From Allobrachymonas denitrificans DSM 15123 (lineage in GTDB: Bacteria; Pseudomonadota; Gammaproteobacteria; Burkholderiales; Burkholderiaceae_C), in the NCBI RefSeq assembly GCF_900110225.1, contig NZ_FOCW01000001.1, forward strand, positions 496,001-560,000: a DNA stretch of 64,000 nt. Reading direction: 5' to 3'. Within the stretch, counting starts at the first letter, position 1. The number at the start of each line of letters is the position of its first letter. Below, piece after piece: positions 52,654 to 62,516 of the stretch. A program made the position numbers and the translations under genes. The notes under the pieces were generated by a model, which was not told where the DNA came from, made no database searches, and was given only the letters and a program-made list of their open reading frames with translations.

Positions 52654-54171
52654 TCAGCGACGGCGACCCAGGATGCCACCCAGCACGCCACGGATGATTT
52701 CGCGGCCGGCGCTGCGCACGGCCGATTTGGCCATGGATTGCACCAGACCGTCATACTGGCCGCCGCGCGGGCCGGTGCGGCCGAACAGGGCTTCCTTGAC
52801 CATGCCGCCCACGCTGCCGAGCAGGCCTTCGTCTTGCTGGGCAGGAGCGCCGGGCTTGCCTGCGCCACCATTCTTGCCGGCATCCGCGGCGGCAGCGGCG
52901 CCCCGCTGTTGCAGCATTTCGTAGGCCGATTCGCGATCCACCACTTTTTCGTAGTTGCCCGCTACCAGCGAGTTGGCCAGCAGGGCCTGACGCTGCTGTG
53001 GCGTGATCGGGCCGATCTGGCTGCCTGGCGGCACCACGTACACGCGCTGCGTCACGCCCGGGCGGCCTTTCTCGTCCAGGAAGCTGACCAGCGCCTCGCC
53101 TGTCGCCAGCTCCGTGATCGCCTGGGCAATATTGATGTCGGGGTTGGGGCGCATGGTTTCGGCTGTGGCCTTGACGGCCTTCTGGTCGCGCGGGGTGTAG
53201 GCGCGCAGGGCATGCTGCACGCGGTTGCCGAGCTGGGCCAGCACGGTGTCGGGAATGTCGATCGGGTTCTGCGTGACGAAATAGACGCCCACGCCCTTGG
53301 AGCGCACCAGACGCACCACCAGCTCGATGCGCTCCAGCAGCACCTTGGGCGCATCGTCGAACAACAGGTGGGCCTCGTCGAAGAAGAACACCAGCTTGGG
53401 CTTCTCGGGATCGCCGATCTCGGGCAACTGCTCGAACAGTTCGGACAGCATCCAGAGCAGGAAGCTGGCATACAGGCGCGGCGCCTGCAGCAGCTTGTCG
53501 GCCGCCAGGATGTTGATCATGCCCTGGCCGGAAACGGTCTGCATCAGGTCCTCGATGTTGAGCATGGGCTCGCCGAAGAACTTGTCGCCGCCCTGGCTCT
53601 CGATCTGCAGCAGTCCGCGCTGGATGGCACCCACGCTGGCGCTGCTGATGTTGCCGTACTGGGTGGTGAACTGGCTCGCGTTCTCGCCCACGTACTGCAG
53701 CATGGCGCGCAAGTCCTTCAGGTCGAGCAGCAGCATGCCGTTGTCGTCGGCGATGCGGAACACGATGTTGAGCACGCCGGTTTGTGTGTCGTTCAGGTCC
53801 AGCATGCGCGACAGCAGCAGCGGGCCCATGTCGCTCACGGTGGCGCGCACCGGATGGCCCTGCTCGCCGAACACATCCCACAGCGTAGTGGGGCAGGCAA
53901 TGGGGGCAGGCAGCTCGATGCCGCGCTCCTGCAGCACACCGGCCATCTTGCCGCCGATGCTGCCGGCCTGGCTGATGCCGGTCAGGTCGCCCTTGATGTC
54001 GGCCATGAATACCGGTACACCGATCTGTGAGAAGGATTCAGCCAGTTTCTGCAGCGTGACGGTCTTGCCGGTGCCGGTGGCGCCGGTGATCAGGCCATGG
54101 CGGTTGGCCAGTCCTGGCAGCAGGGCGCATTCGGTCTGTGCATTTTTCGCAATCAACATCGGGTCGGCCAT
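52654..54171 (-). CDS. HerA-like ATPase (DUF853 / YjgR family)
   Basis: 505 residues. Walker A at [18 protein letters not shown] (residues ~28-45), Walker B in [25 protein letters not shown], and the sensor-like [27 protein letters not shown]. Matches the YjgR/DUF853 family of HerA-FtsK-like ATPases with unassigned function. The C-terminal ~80 residues (Gly/Ala/Gln-rich, then [17 protein letters not shown]) are typical. Divergent from yebC. No restriction or defence partner is adjacent. Confidence 0.85.
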   Translation of the reverse strand: MADPMLIAKNAQTECALLPGLANRHGLITGATGTGKTVTLQKLAESFSQIGVPVFMADIKGDLTGISQAGSIGGKMAGVLQERGIELPAPIACPTTLWDVFGEQGHPVRATVSDMGPLLLSRMLDLNDTQTGVLNIVFRIADDNGMLLLDLKDLRAMLQYVGENASQFTTQYGNISSASVGAIQRGLLQIESQGGDKFFGEPMLNIEDLMQTVSGQGMINILAADKLLQAPRLYASFLLWMLSELFEQLPEIGDPEKPKLVFFFDEAHLLFDDAPKVLLERIELVVRLVRSKGVGVYFVTQNPIDIPDTVLAQLGNRVQHALRAYTPRDQKAVKATAETMRPNPDINIAQAITELATGEALVSFLDEKGRPGVTQRVYVVPPGSQIGPITPQQRQALLANSLVAGNYEKVVDRESAYEMLQQRGAAAAADAGKNGGAGKPGAPAQQDEGLLGSVGGMVKEALFGRTGPRGGQYDGLVQSMAKSAVRSAGREIIRGVLGGILGRRR

Positions 54172-54204
54172 GGGGTTGTCCTTAGGGAGCGGCGGGTAAA
54201 AAAG

Positions 54205-54242
54205 TAGAATGGGAGGTTGTCCCTGCAGACAGAGACAGGGAC
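54205..54242 (+). promoter_or_regulatory. yebC promoter -10 with adjacent hairpin
   Basis: TAGAAT at 54205-54210 is followed by a 7-bp stem GTCCCTG/CAGGGAC (54219-54242) that would form at the 5' end of the mRNA, 27 bp before the ATG. -35 unclear. Confidence 0.4.
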
Positions 54243-54269
54243 GGGAAAGATTGAAAAGGATTATCCATC

Positions 54270-55001
54270 ATGGCAGGGCATAGCAAATGGGCCAACATCC
54301 AGCACCGCAAGGGCCGTCAGGACGAAAAGCGGGGCAAGATCTGGACGCGGCTGATTCGTGAAATCATCGTCGCGGCGCGCAACGGTGGTGGCGATCCTGC
54401 TGCCAACCCGCGTCTGCGTCTGGCCATCGACAAGGCCAAGGCCGCCAACATGCCGGCCGACAACATCAAGCGCAACATCGACAAGGCCACGGGCAACCTC
54501 GAGGGCGTAACCTACGAGGAAATCCGCTACGAGGGCTACGGCATCGGCGGCGCTGCCGTGATCGTCGACACCATGACCGACAACCGCGTGCGCACCGTGG
54601 CGGAAGTGCGTCACATCCTGAGCAAGAACGGCGGCAACCTGGGCACCGAAGGCTCGGTAGCCTTCCAGTTCAAGCACGTGGGCCAGTTCTTCTACGCTCC
54701 GGGCACCGATGAGGACAAGGTGATGGAAGTGGCGCTGGAAGCCGGCGCTGAGGATGTCATCACCGACGACGACGGCGCCATCGAGGTGCTGACGACACCG
54801 GGCGATTTCGAGGCGGTGAAGGAGGCACTGGAAGCTGCCGGCCTGCAGGCCGAGGTGGCAGAGGTTACGATGCGAGCCGAGAACAGCATCGAACTGGCCG
54901 GTGACGATGCGCAGAAAATGCAGAAACTGCTCGACATGCTGGAAGACCAGGATGACGTGCAGAACGTCTATCACAACGCAGAACTGGATCTGGGGGAGTA
55001 A
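54270..55001 (+). CDS. yebC: YebC/PmpR-family translation or transcription factor
   Basis: 243 residues. Opening [23 protein letters not shown] and the blocks [46 protein letters not shown] and [11 protein letters not shown] define the family (TACO1-like three-domain protein). Some family members act on DNA, and others relieve ribosome stalling. First gene of a long same-strand run to rng, with a 2-bp gap to purD. Confidence 0.95.
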   Translation: MAGHSKWANIQHRKGRQDEKRGKIWTRLIREIIVAARNGGGDPAANPRLRLAIDKAKAANMPADNIKRNIDKATGNLEGVTYEEIRYEGYGIGGAAVIVDTMTDNRVRTVAEVRHILSKNGGNLGTEGSVAFQFKHVGQFFYAPGTDEDKVMEVALEAGAEDVITDDDGAIEVLTTPGDFEAVKEALEAAGLQAEVAEVTMRAENSIELAGDDAQKMQKLLDMLEDQDDVQNVYHNAELDLGE

Positions 55002-55003
55002 GC

Positions 55004-56320
55004 ATGCAAGTACTGGTGATCGGCAGCGGCGGCCGTGAACATGCCCTGGCCTGGAAACTGGCGCAATCCGAGCGCGTGACCAAGGTCTTCGTGGCGCCCG
55101 GCAACGGCGGCACCGCGCGTGAGCCCAAGATCGAGAACCTGCCCATCAAGGATCTGCAGGAACTGTGTGCCTGGGCCAAGGCTCAGCCGATCGAGCTGAC
55201 CGTGGTCGGCCCCGAGGCGCCGCTGGCGGCCGGCGTGGTGGACCTGTTCCGTGCCAACGGCCTGCGCATTTTCGGCCCCACGCAGGCGGCTGCGCAGCTG
55301 GAAAGCTCCAAGGCCTTCAGCAAGGCCTTCATGGAGCGCCACGGCATCCCTACGGCAGCCTTCGATACCTTCAGCGATCCGGCGGCAGCGCATGCCTACA
55401 TCGACAAGATCGGCGCGCCCATCGTGGTCAAGGCCGATGGTCTGGCTGCCGGCAAGGGCGTGGTGGTGGCCATGACGCTGCAGGAAGCCCATGACGCGGT
55501 CGATTTCATGCTCGTGGACAACACGCTGGGCGTGCAGCACAACGAGGGCGGCGCCCGCGTGGTGATCGAGGAATTCCTGCAGGGCGAGGAAGCCAGCTTC
55601 ATGGTGGTGTGTGATGGCACCGAAGTGGTGGCGCTGGCCACCAGCCAGGATCACAAGCGTCTGCAGGACAACGACCAGGGCCCCAACACCGGCGGCATGG
55701 GTGCCTATTCGCCCGCACCGGTGGTGACGGCCGATGTGCACGCCCGCGCCATGCGCGAGGTGATCCTGCCGACCATCCGCGGCATGGCCAAGGACGGCAT
55801 CACCTACACCGGCTTCCTGTATGCCGGCCTGATGATCGATGCCGACGGCAAGGTCAAGACGCTGGAGTTCAACTGCCGCATGGGCGACCCGGAAACCCAG
55901 CCCATCCTGATGCGCCTGAAATCCGACCTGCTCGAACTGCTGATGGCAGCCACCGAGCCGGTGGGCGGCCATGGCAAGCGCCTGGCCGATGTGGAGCCGC
56001 AGTGGGACCGTCGCGTCACGCTGGGCGTGGTGGTGGCAGCGCCGGGTTATCCGATGCAGCCGCGCACCGGCGAGGCCATCAGCCAGCTGCCGCTGGATAC
56101 GGACGAGGTGAAGGTGTTCCACGCCGGCACGCGTCTGGATGACGAGGGCAGGCTGCTCAGCAGCGGCGGCCGCGTGCTGTGCGTGACGGCGCTGGCCGAC
56201 AGCGTGAAGCTGGCGCAGGCCAAGGCCTATGCCGCCATGCAGCAGGTGCAGCTGCCCGAGATGCAGTTCCGCACCGACATCGGCCACCGCGCCGCCGGAC
56301 ATTCCGGCAGCCAGGCCTGA
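55004..56320 (+). CDS. purD: Phosphoribosylamine--glycine ligase
   Basis: Second step of purine synthesis (GAR synthetase), 438 residues. ATP-grasp fold with MQVLVIGSGGREHALAWKL, VVGPEAPLAAGVVD, VVKADGLAAGKGVVVA, DQGPNTGGMGAYSPAP and LEFNCRMGDPETQ. The ribosome site GGGGGAG lies in the yebC 3' end. The C-terminal ~10 residues (HRAAGHSGSQA) extend slightly past the family. Confidence 0.96.
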   Translation: MQVLVIGSGGREHALAWKLAQSERVTKVFVAPGNGGTAREPKIENLPIKDLQELCAWAKAQPIELTVVGPEAPLAAGVVDLFRANGLRIFGPTQAAAQLESSKAFSKAFMERHGIPTAAFDTFSDPAAAHAYIDKIGAPIVVKADGLAAGKGVVVAMTLQEAHDAVDFMLVDNTLGVQHNEGGARVVIEEFLQGEEASFMVVCDGTEVVALATSQDHKRLQDNDQGPNTGGMGAYSPAPVVTADVHARAMREVILPTIRGMAKDGITYTGFLYAGLMIDADGKVKTLEFNCRMGDPETQPILMRLKSDLLELLMAATEPVGGHGKRLADVEPQWDRRVTLGVVVAAPGYPMQPRTGEAISQLPLDTDEVKVFHAGTRLDDEGRLLSSGGRVLCVTALADSVKLAQAKAYAAMQQVQLPEMQFRTDIGHRAAGHSGSQA

Positions 56321-56341
56321 TCCGGGCCTGCGGGAGCGGGT

Positions 56342-57046
56342 ATGCAGGCGCAGGACGTACAAGCCACTTCGCAACAGCGGGCCCTGGTCGATCCGGGCCC
56401 GGTGCCGGGACTGGAGGTGGTGCTCATGCCGCCTTCCGGCCCGCTGGTGCCCAAGGGTGGCAGCCGGCTGGCGGCTTGGTGCCTGAAGGCGCTGGGCTGG
56501 CGCAATGATTTTCCCGGCCTGCCGGACCCGCGCGGCCTGTTCGTGGTGTATCCGCATACCTCGAACTGGGACTTTCCCATGGGGCTGCTGTACAAGTGGT
56601 CGCACGGCCTGCCGTTTCGTTTCTGGATCAAGGACAGTGCCACCCGCCTGCCCGTGATCGGCCCCTGGATCCGCTGGGTCGGCGGCGTCGCCATCAACCG
56701 CAAGGCGGCGCATGGCGTGGTCGAGCAGACCATCGAGGAAATGCGCAGGGCGGATTTCTTCTGGCTGGTGGTGGCGCCGGAAGGCACGCGCAGCTATACC
56801 AATGGCTGGCGTACCGGCTTCTACCACCTGTGGCGCGCGGCGGATTGTCCGCTCGGGCTGGCCTATATCGACTACGCGCACAAGCAGATCGGCGTGCAGC
56901 ACTACGTGCGATGCAGCGGCGACATGGAAGCGGACTTTGCGGCACTGGCACGCTACTACGAAGGCCGTACCGGCCACCACCCCGAAAAGGCAGCCCCAGT
57001 GCGACCTTATGAACGAACCCGTTCGCGCGACGCAGAACAGCCATGA
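56342..57046 (+). CDS. Lysophospholipid acyltransferase-family protein
   Basis: 234 residues of the PlsC-like superfamily. Catalytic HX4D in [14 protein letters not shown] (His and Asp four residues apart) and the glycerol-phosphate-binding [33 protein letters not shown] fits the subgroup often found before hemF. No obvious TM segment, so membrane association would be peripheral. Which lysolipid it acylates cannot be read. ATGA overlap with hemF. Confidence 0.85.
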   Translation: MQAQDVQATSQQRALVDPGPVPGLEVVLMPPSGPLVPKGGSRLAAWCLKALGWRNDFPGLPDPRGLFVVYPHTSNWDFPMGLLYKWSHGLPFRFWIKDSATRLPVIGPWIRWVGGVAINRKAAHGVVEQTIEEMRRADFFWLVVAPEGTRSYTNGWRTGFYHLWRAADCPLGLAYIDYAHKQIGVQHYVRCSGDMEADFAALARYYEGRTGHHPEKAAPVRPYERTRSRDAEQP

Positions 57047-57987
57047 TCACTTCCACCTCACTCGACTCTTCCGAAACCTCCAGTGTCCTGACCTTTCTGC
57101 AGGGCCTGCAACAGCGCATCACCGATGCCGTGCAGGCCATGGAGCCGCAGGCGCGCTTTGTGGTGGATGACTGGCGCAAGGAGCCCGGCGAACGCCTGCA
57201 GGGCCATGGCCGCACCATGATCCTGGAAGGGGGCAGCGTGTTCGAGCGCGCCGGGGTCGGTCTGTCGAACGTGCGTGGTCCACAGCTGCCGCCATCGGCC
57301 ACGCAGCACCGTCCCGAACTGGCCGGTGCGCCGTTCGAGGCCATGGGCGTGTCGCTGGTGTTCCACCCGCGCAACCCCTATGTGCCCACCGTGCACATGA
57401 ACGTGCGCATGATTGCCGCGCTGCCTGCGGATGCCGCTCCGGTCTGCTGGTTTGGCGGCGGCATGGATCTGACGCCGTACTACGGCTTTGACGAGGACTG
57501 CGTGCACTTCCACCGCGTTTGCCAGGAAGCGCTGCAGCCTTTTGGTGATGACAAGTACCCGCGCTTCAAGCAGTGGTGCGACGAGTATTTCTTCCTCAAG
57601 CATCGCAGCGAGCAACGCGGCATCGGCGGGGTGTTCTTCGACGACTTTGCCGAGTTCGACTTTGCGCGCAACTTCGCCATGCTGCAGTCGGTGGCGGACG
57701 GCTTCCTGCCGGCCTATCTGCCCATCGTGCAGCGCCGCAAGGACATGGCATGGGGCGAGCGTGAGCGCGACTTCCAGCTCTACCGCCGGGGCCGCTATGT
57801 GGAATTCAACCTGGTGTGGGACCGTGGCACGCACTTCGGCCTGCAAAGTGGCGGCCGCACCGAATCCATCCTGCTTTCCATGCCGCCGCTGGCGAACTGG
57901 AGCTACCAGCGTACCGAGCCGGAAGGCTCGCACGAGGCGCAGCTGACGGCGCATTTCCTGCAGCGCCGCGACTGGCTGGCTGCATGA
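57043..57987 (+). CDS. hemF: Oxygen-dependent coproporphyrinogen III oxidase
   Basis: Decarboxylates two propionates in haem synthesis using O2, so this step needs oxygen. 314 residues. Signatures: [50 protein letters not shown]-type sequence, [10 protein letters not shown], and [20 protein letters not shown]. Overlaps both neighbours by ATGA, so translation is coupled. The N-terminus has ~15 Ser/Thr-rich residues not seen in enteric HemF. Confidence 0.96.
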   Translation: MITSTSLDSSETSSVLTFLQGLQQRITDAVQAMEPQARFVVDDWRKEPGERLQGHGRTMILEGGSVFERAGVGLSNVRGPQLPPSATQHRPELAGAPFEAMGVSLVFHPRNPYVPTVHMNVRMIAALPADAAPVCWFGGGMDLTPYYGFDEDCVHFHRVCQEALQPFGDDKYPRFKQWCDEYFFLKHRSEQRGIGGVFFDDFAEFDFARNFAMLQSVADGFLPAYLPIVQRRKDMAWGERERDFQLYRRGRYVEFNLVWDRGTHFGLQSGGRTESILLSMPPLANWSYQRTEPEGSHEAQLTAHFLQRRDWLAA

Positions 57988-58658
57988 AGGCAGGGGTGCG
58001 CATCGGCATCTACGGCGGTGCCTTCGATCCGCCGCACAATGCCCATCTGGGGCTGGCGCGCGCGGCGGTGGAGCAGCTCGAGCTCGACATCCTCTACGTC
58101 ATCCCCACGGGTCAGCCGTGGATGAAGCAGCGCCGGCTCACGGCCGCAGAACACCGTCTGGCCATGGCCCGGCTGGCGTTCGAGAGCGTGCCCGAGGTGC
58201 GGGTGGACGACTGCGAGGTGCAGCGCGAAGGCACGACCTACACCATCGACACCCTGCACGAACTGCAGCAGCGCCATGCGGTACAGGGCGATACGGAGAT
58301 CACCTGGTATCTGGTGATGGGGCAGGATCTGTTGCACAGCCTGCCGCAATGGCAGCGCGCGGAGGAGCTGCTGCGCAGCGTGACGGTGGCGGTGCTGCAA
58401 CGTCCGGACGCGGAACAGACTGCCGTGGAGCAGGAACTGGCCCAGGTGCGCGCGCAACTGCCCGAACTGCGCACGGTGCAGCTACACTTGCCGGCCAGCG
58501 ACGCCAGTTCCACCCGGATCCGTGCCGGCATGCAACAGCGCATGTCGGACAACAGCGCGAACCGTCTTGCCTGGCTGCAAAGCCTTGTGCCGCCTAGCGT
58601 GGCACAGTATATTGAACGACATCAACTCTATGGGACTTCCACACCTGATGGCCACTGA
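57984..58658 (+). CDS. nadD: Nicotinate-nucleotide adenylyltransferase
   Basis: Adenylates nicotinate mononucleotide in NAD synthesis. 224 residues from [21 protein letters not shown], carrying the GGxFDPxHxGH-type site (His in PHNAH). ISSTxxR-like [13 protein letters not shown] near the end completes the active site. The ATG overlaps the hemF stop. The last 11 bases overlap rsfS. Confidence 0.95.
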   Translation: MKAGVRIGIYGGAFDPPHNAHLGLARAAVEQLELDILYVIPTGQPWMKQRRLTAAEHRLAMARLAFESVPEVRVDDCEVQREGTTYTIDTLHELQQRHAVQGDTEITWYLVMGQDLLHSLPQWQRAEELLRSVTVAVLQRPDAEQTAVEQELAQVRAQLPELRTVQLHLPASDASSTRIRAGMQQRMSDNSANRLAWLQSLVPPSVAQYIERHQLYGTSTPDGH

Positions 58659-59583
58659 AAAACCTTCTGCCAAAACCTCCACCAAGAAACCCCCCGCCGC
58701 TGCCAGGGCGCAGGCCGGCACGCTGCCCGTCGAGATGTCCATCACGGACGATTCTCCGGCTGCGGGCAAGATGATCCAGAAGCTGCAGCGTGCCATCGTG
58801 GACGGTCTGGAAGACGTGAAGGCGCAGAATATCCAGGTGTTCAACACGGCGCACATGTCGCCGCTGTTCGAGCGTGTCGTGATTGCCTCCGGCACCTCCA
58901 ACCGCCAGACCAAGGCGCTGGCGGCCAGCGTGCGCGATGCCGTGCGTGATGCAGGCTTCAACAAGCCGCGCATGGAAGGCGAGGAAAACGGCGAATGGAT
59001 CATCGTGGACTGCGGCAGCGCCGTGGTGCACATCATGCAGCCGGCCATCCGCCAGTACTACACGCTGGAAGACATCTGGGGCGAGAAGCCGGTGCGCCTG
59101 CGCATGGGCGCGCCTGCCGCCAAGGCGGCTGCCGAGAAGAAAGTGTCGCGCACGGCCGCCCGTACCGCTGCCAAGAAGGAAGCTGCTGCGGCGGCTGCCG
59201 AAGAGGCCGGTGTGGCAGAAGAGGGCGTGACGTCCGCCGCTGAAGCTGCCGCCAAGCCGGTGCGCAAGACGGCTGCCAAGGCACCGGCTGCGGCCAAGGC
59301 CCCTGTTGGCGAGGCCAAGGCCACCAGCCGTGCCAAGCCTGCTGCAACCAGGACGGCAGCCAGCAAGACGACTGCTGCCAAGCCAGCCGCAGCGCGCAAG
59401 CCTGCAGCCGCCAGCGAAGCGGCTCCGGCACGTAAGCCGGCCGTGCGCAAGACGGCAGCCAAGCCTGCGACCGACGCTGCTGCTACCGACAAGCCCGCCA
59501 AGCCGCGCGCCCGCAAGACCCCGGTCGTGACCGTGGTGGTCGGCAAGACTGTCAGCAAGAAGGCCGTCAAGGCCCGGAGCTAA
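58648..59583 (+). CDS. rsfS: Ribosomal silencing factor RsfS with long basic tail
   Basis: 311 residues. The RsfS/Iojap domain (~25-135) contains IVDGLEDVKAQNIQVFNT, ERVVIASGTSNRQTKALA and WIIVDCGSAVVHIMQPAIRQ; it binds L14 of the 50S subunit and blocks subunit joining in starvation. The usual protein is ~105-120 residues. Here ~170 residues rich in Ala, Lys, Pro and Thr follow (AAKPVRKTAAKAPAAAK, ARKPAVRKTAAKPA), resembling histone-H1-like tails. ATG 58648 was chosen; ATG 58630 is in frame. Confidence 0.92.
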   Translation: MATEKPSAKTSTKKPPAAARAQAGTLPVEMSITDDSPAAGKMIQKLQRAIVDGLEDVKAQNIQVFNTAHMSPLFERVVIASGTSNRQTKALAASVRDAVRDAGFNKPRMEGEENGEWIIVDCGSAVVHIMQPAIRQYYTLEDIWGEKPVRLRMGAPAAKAAAEKKVSRTAARTAAKKEAAAAAAEEAGVAEEGVTSAAEAAAKPVRKTAAKAPAAAKAPVGEAKATSRAKPAATRTAASKTTAAKPAAARKPAAASEAAPARKPAVRKTAAKPATDAAATDKPAKPRARKTPVVTVVVGKTVSKKAVKARS

Positions 59584-59589
59584 GCCGGC

Positions 59590-60072
59590 ATGAAGCTGGT
59601 GATTGTCGCGGTCGGGCAGAAGATGCCCGACTGGGCGCAGACGGCTTTCGATGATTACGCCAAGCGCTTTCCGCCCGAGTTGCGGCTGGATTGTCGTACC
59701 GTCAAGACCGAGCCGCGCAGCGGCGGCAAGACTGCAGAGCAATTGATGCAGGCCGAGGCCCAGCGCATTGAGGCCGCCATCGACAGCGCCTGCAACAAGG
59801 GCAGGCGCATCGTCGTGCTGGACGAGCGCGGCACCACCGTCACCACCAAGGCGCTGGCCGACAAGTTGCGTGGCTGGCAGCAGCAGGGCGACGATGTGGC
59901 GTTGCTGATCGGCGGGCCGGATGGCCTGCTGCCCGCGCTGCGCCAGCAGGCGCACGAGCGCATCCGCCTGTCCGACCTGACGCTGCCGCATGCCATGGCG
60001 CGAGTGCTGCTGGTGGAGCAGCTGTATCGCGCTTGGTCGGTGAATGCGGGCCATCCGTATCACCGGGAATAA
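59590..60072 (+). CDS. rlmH: 23S rRNA pseudouridine-1915 N3-methyltransferase
   Basis: SPOUT methyltransferase of 160 residues. [14 protein letters not shown] at the start, [12 protein letters not shown] (SAM loop) and the conserved C-terminus [20 protein letters not shown]. It follows rsfS by 6 bp, the usual order in proteobacteria. The 200 bp after it (60073-60272) hold no gene, hairpin or repeat that I can support. Confidence 0.95.
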   Translation: MKLVIVAVGQKMPDWAQTAFDDYAKRFPPELRLDCRTVKTEPRSGGKTAEQLMQAEAQRIEAAIDSACNKGRRIVVLDERGTTVTTKALADKLRGWQQQGDDVALLIGGPDGLLPALRQQAHERIRLSDLTLPHAMARVLLVEQLYRAWSVNAGHPYHRE

Positions 60073-60272
60073 GCGGTTCGACACGCGAGACGCGTTAGAG
60101 GTTGTGTTCCTCGCTCCTCCACGGGGAACGTAGTCCTTTGGGGCGATTTTCCGAGCGCGCACCTGACTCAAGGCGAAGAGGGCTCCGCCATGGTTTGGCG
60201 GCATACTGGATGCCTGAGTGGTCTGTAGTAACAGTCCATGCAGTTCCATTATCTACCTGGCCTTCCTGCATC

Positions 60273-60905
60273 ATGCCCGATTCCTTTGTCTATCTCGCCT
60301 CCCAGAGTCCACGCCGTGCCCAGTTACTGGATCAGATCGGCGTGGCGCACCAGTTGCTGCTGCCCGATGCGGACGAGGACGCGGAAAGCCTGGAGGCCGT
60401 GCTGCCGGGAGAGGCGCCGCGCGACTATGTGCAGCGGGTGACGCTGCTCAAGCTGCAGGCCGCCCTGCAACGCTGGCAGCGTAGGGGGCTGCCGCCAGCG
60501 CCAGTGCTGTGTGCCGACACCACGGTCGCGCTGGGCAGCACGATTCTGGGCAAGCCGGCAGATGCGCAAGAGGCCATCGAGATGCTGACGCAGCTGTCCG
60601 GGCAGCAGCACGAAGTGCTGACGGCTGTGGCGGTCGGTGTGCCGGGGGCAGGCGGCGATCCCGTCGGAACGGCTGTGCTGCATGAGGAACTGAGTGTGTC
60701 GCAGGTTACCTTCGACCGGCTGGAGGCCGAACGCATCGCCGCCTATGTGGCCACTGGTGAGCCGTTCGGCAAGGCGGGTGCCTACGGCGTGCAGGGCCAT
60801 GCCGCCACGCTGATCGCCCATATCGACGGCAGCTTTTCCGGCATCATGGGACTGCCTTTGTTCGAGACGGCCCGCCTGCTGCGCGGCTTCGGGTGGAGAA
60901 TATAG
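60273..60905 (+). CDS. Maf-family nucleotide pyrophosphatase
   Basis: 210 residues from [19 protein letters not shown] (phosphate-binding motif SQSPRR). Other blocks are [32 protein letters not shown], and [19 protein letters not shown], with the Lys/Tyr pair of the YhdE-like dTTP/UTP subgroup. The role is hydrolysis of non-canonical or excess nucleotides. Followed by rng, which begins 80 bp later. Confidence 0.93.
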   Translation: MPDSFVYLASQSPRRAQLLDQIGVAHQLLLPDADEDAESLEAVLPGEAPRDYVQRVTLLKLQAALQRWQRRGLPPAPVLCADTTVALGSTILGKPADAQEAIEMLTQLSGQQHEVLTAVAVGVPGAGGDPVGTAVLHEELSVSQVTFDRLEAERIAAYVATGEPFGKAGAYGVQGHAATLIAHIDGSFSGIMGLPLFETARLLRGFGWRI

Positions 60906-60985
60906 GCTTGCCTGCCCAGGCGCCGCCTGCCGACCCGGCAGAACGCAGGGAATTCCGTGCCTACCGGCCTGGAGGTGCAGGCCTG

Positions 60986-62512
60986 ATGGACGCTTTCATG
61001 CAACAAGACATTCTGATCAACTGGTCTCCGCAGGAGACGCGCGCCGCCGTGGTTGAGCACGGCGTGGTGCAGGAACTGCATATCGAACGCACGCTGCAGC
61101 GCGGGCGCGTGGGTAACATCTATCTGGGCAAGGTGGTGCGCGTGCTGCCGGGCATGCAGTCTGCCTTTGTCGATATCGGCCTGGAGCGCGCCGCCTTTCT
61201 GCATGTGGCCGACGTGTGGCAGCGGGGGGGCGAGCCCGACGGCGTGGAGGGCGTGCGCGCCACAGCCAGCCTGGCAGCGACCGGCCCCAAGCCGATCGAA
61301 AAGCTGGTGTTTGAAGGCCAGACCCTGATGGTGCAGGTGATCAAGGATCCGTTGGGCAGCAAGGGTGCGCGCCTGTCCACCCAGATCAGCATTGCCGGTC
61401 GCATGATGGTGTACCTGCCGCAGGATGACAGCATTGGCGTGTCGCAGAAGATTCCGCTGCCGCAGCGCGATGTGCTGCGCGAGCGCGTGCAGCAGCTGCA
61501 GGCACAGCTGCCGCCGGAGCCGGGGCTGAACCGGCCGGGCGGCTACATCGTGCGCACCAACGCCGAGGATGCCAGCGATGCCGAGCTGGAGCAGGACATG
61601 CGCTATCTGCGCAAGGCCTGTGCGCGCATCCGCGAACTGTCGCTGCGCCAGCCGGCGCCGTCGCTGCTGCATCAGGATCTGAGTCTGCTGCAGCGCGTGC
61701 TGCGCGACATGGTGGACGAAACCACGCAGAGCATCCGCATCGATTCGCAGGAGCAGTACCAGCTGCTGCGCGACTTCGGCGAAGAGTTCATGCCCGCAGC
61801 GGCCGAGAAGCTGCAGCATTACAAGGGCGAGCGGCCGATTTTCGACCTGTTCTCCATCGATGAGGAAATCGTGCGTGCGCTCGGACGGCGCGTGGATCTG
61901 AAGTCCGGTGGCTATGTCGTGATCGACCAGACCGAGGCGCTGACTACCATCGACGTGAACACCGGCGGTTTTGTCGGGGCGCGCAATTTCGACGAGACCA
62001 TCTTCAAGACGAATCTCGAGGCGGCGCAGGCCATTGCGCGGCAGGCGCGCCTGCGCAATCTGGGCGGCATCATCATCGTGGACTTCATCGACATGGTGCG
62101 GCCGGAGCACCAGCAGGGTGTGCTGGCCGAGCTGCGCCGCCAACTGCAGCGCGACCGCATCAAGACCATGGTGGGCGACTTTTCGCAGCTGGGCCTGGTG
62201 GAGCTGACGCGCAAGCGCACGCGCGAATCACTGGCGCGCATGCTGAGCGAACCCTGCCCCACGTGCAAGGGCACGGGCATGGTGAAGACGCCGCGAAGTG
62301 TGGCCTACGACATCCTGCGCGAGGTACTGCGCGAGGCACGCCAGTTCCATCCGCAGGAGTTCCGCGTGATTGCGTCACCGCAGGTGATCGAGTTGTTTCT
62401 GGACGAGGAAAGCCAGCATCTGGCCGGCTTGAGCGAGTTCATCGGCAAGCCGATTTCGCTGCAGGCCGAGGCGGGGCTGGCGCAGGATCAGTACGACATC
62501 GTGCTGATGTAA
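60986..62512 (+). CDS. rng: Ribonuclease G
   Basis: 508 residues from MDAFMQQDILINWSPQETR (GGAGGT 9 bases upstream). S1 domain interrupted by the usual insert (ERTLQRGRVGNIYLGKVVRVLPGMQSAFVDIGL-type blocks), catalytic DNase I-like region with IDVNTGGFVGARN and IIIVDFIDM, and the zinc-link CPTCKGTG. RNase G rather than RNase E: there is no long C-terminal scaffold. It processes 5S/16S rRNA and some mRNAs. Convergent with the ABC exporter, with 4 bp between stops and no terminator visible. Confidence 0.95.
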   Translation: MDAFMQQDILINWSPQETRAAVVEHGVVQELHIERTLQRGRVGNIYLGKVVRVLPGMQSAFVDIGLERAAFLHVADVWQRGGEPDGVEGVRATASLAATGPKPIEKLVFEGQTLMVQVIKDPLGSKGARLSTQISIAGRMMVYLPQDDSIGVSQKIPLPQRDVLRERVQQLQAQLPPEPGLNRPGGYIVRTNAEDASDAELEQDMRYLRKACARIRELSLRQPAPSLLHQDLSLLQRVLRDMVDETTQSIRIDSQEQYQLLRDFGEEFMPAAAEKLQHYKGERPIFDLFSIDEEIVRALGRRVDLKSGGYVVIDQTEALTTIDVNTGGFVGARNFDETIFKTNLEAAQAIARQARLRNLGGIIIVDFIDMVRPEHQQGVLAELRRQLQRDRIKTMVGDFSQLGLVELTRKRTRESLARMLSEPCPTCKGTGMVKTPRSVAYDILREVLREARQFHPQEFRVIASPQVIELFLDEESQHLAGLSEFIGKPISLQAEAGLAQDQYDIVLM

Positions 62513-62516
62513 GGCG

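Noticed and set aside
52654-54171. Defence-system ATPase (HerA-Sir2/NurA type)
   Set aside because: The HerA-like protein matches the YjgR/DUF853 family and has no nuclease, Sir2 or restriction partner next to it.
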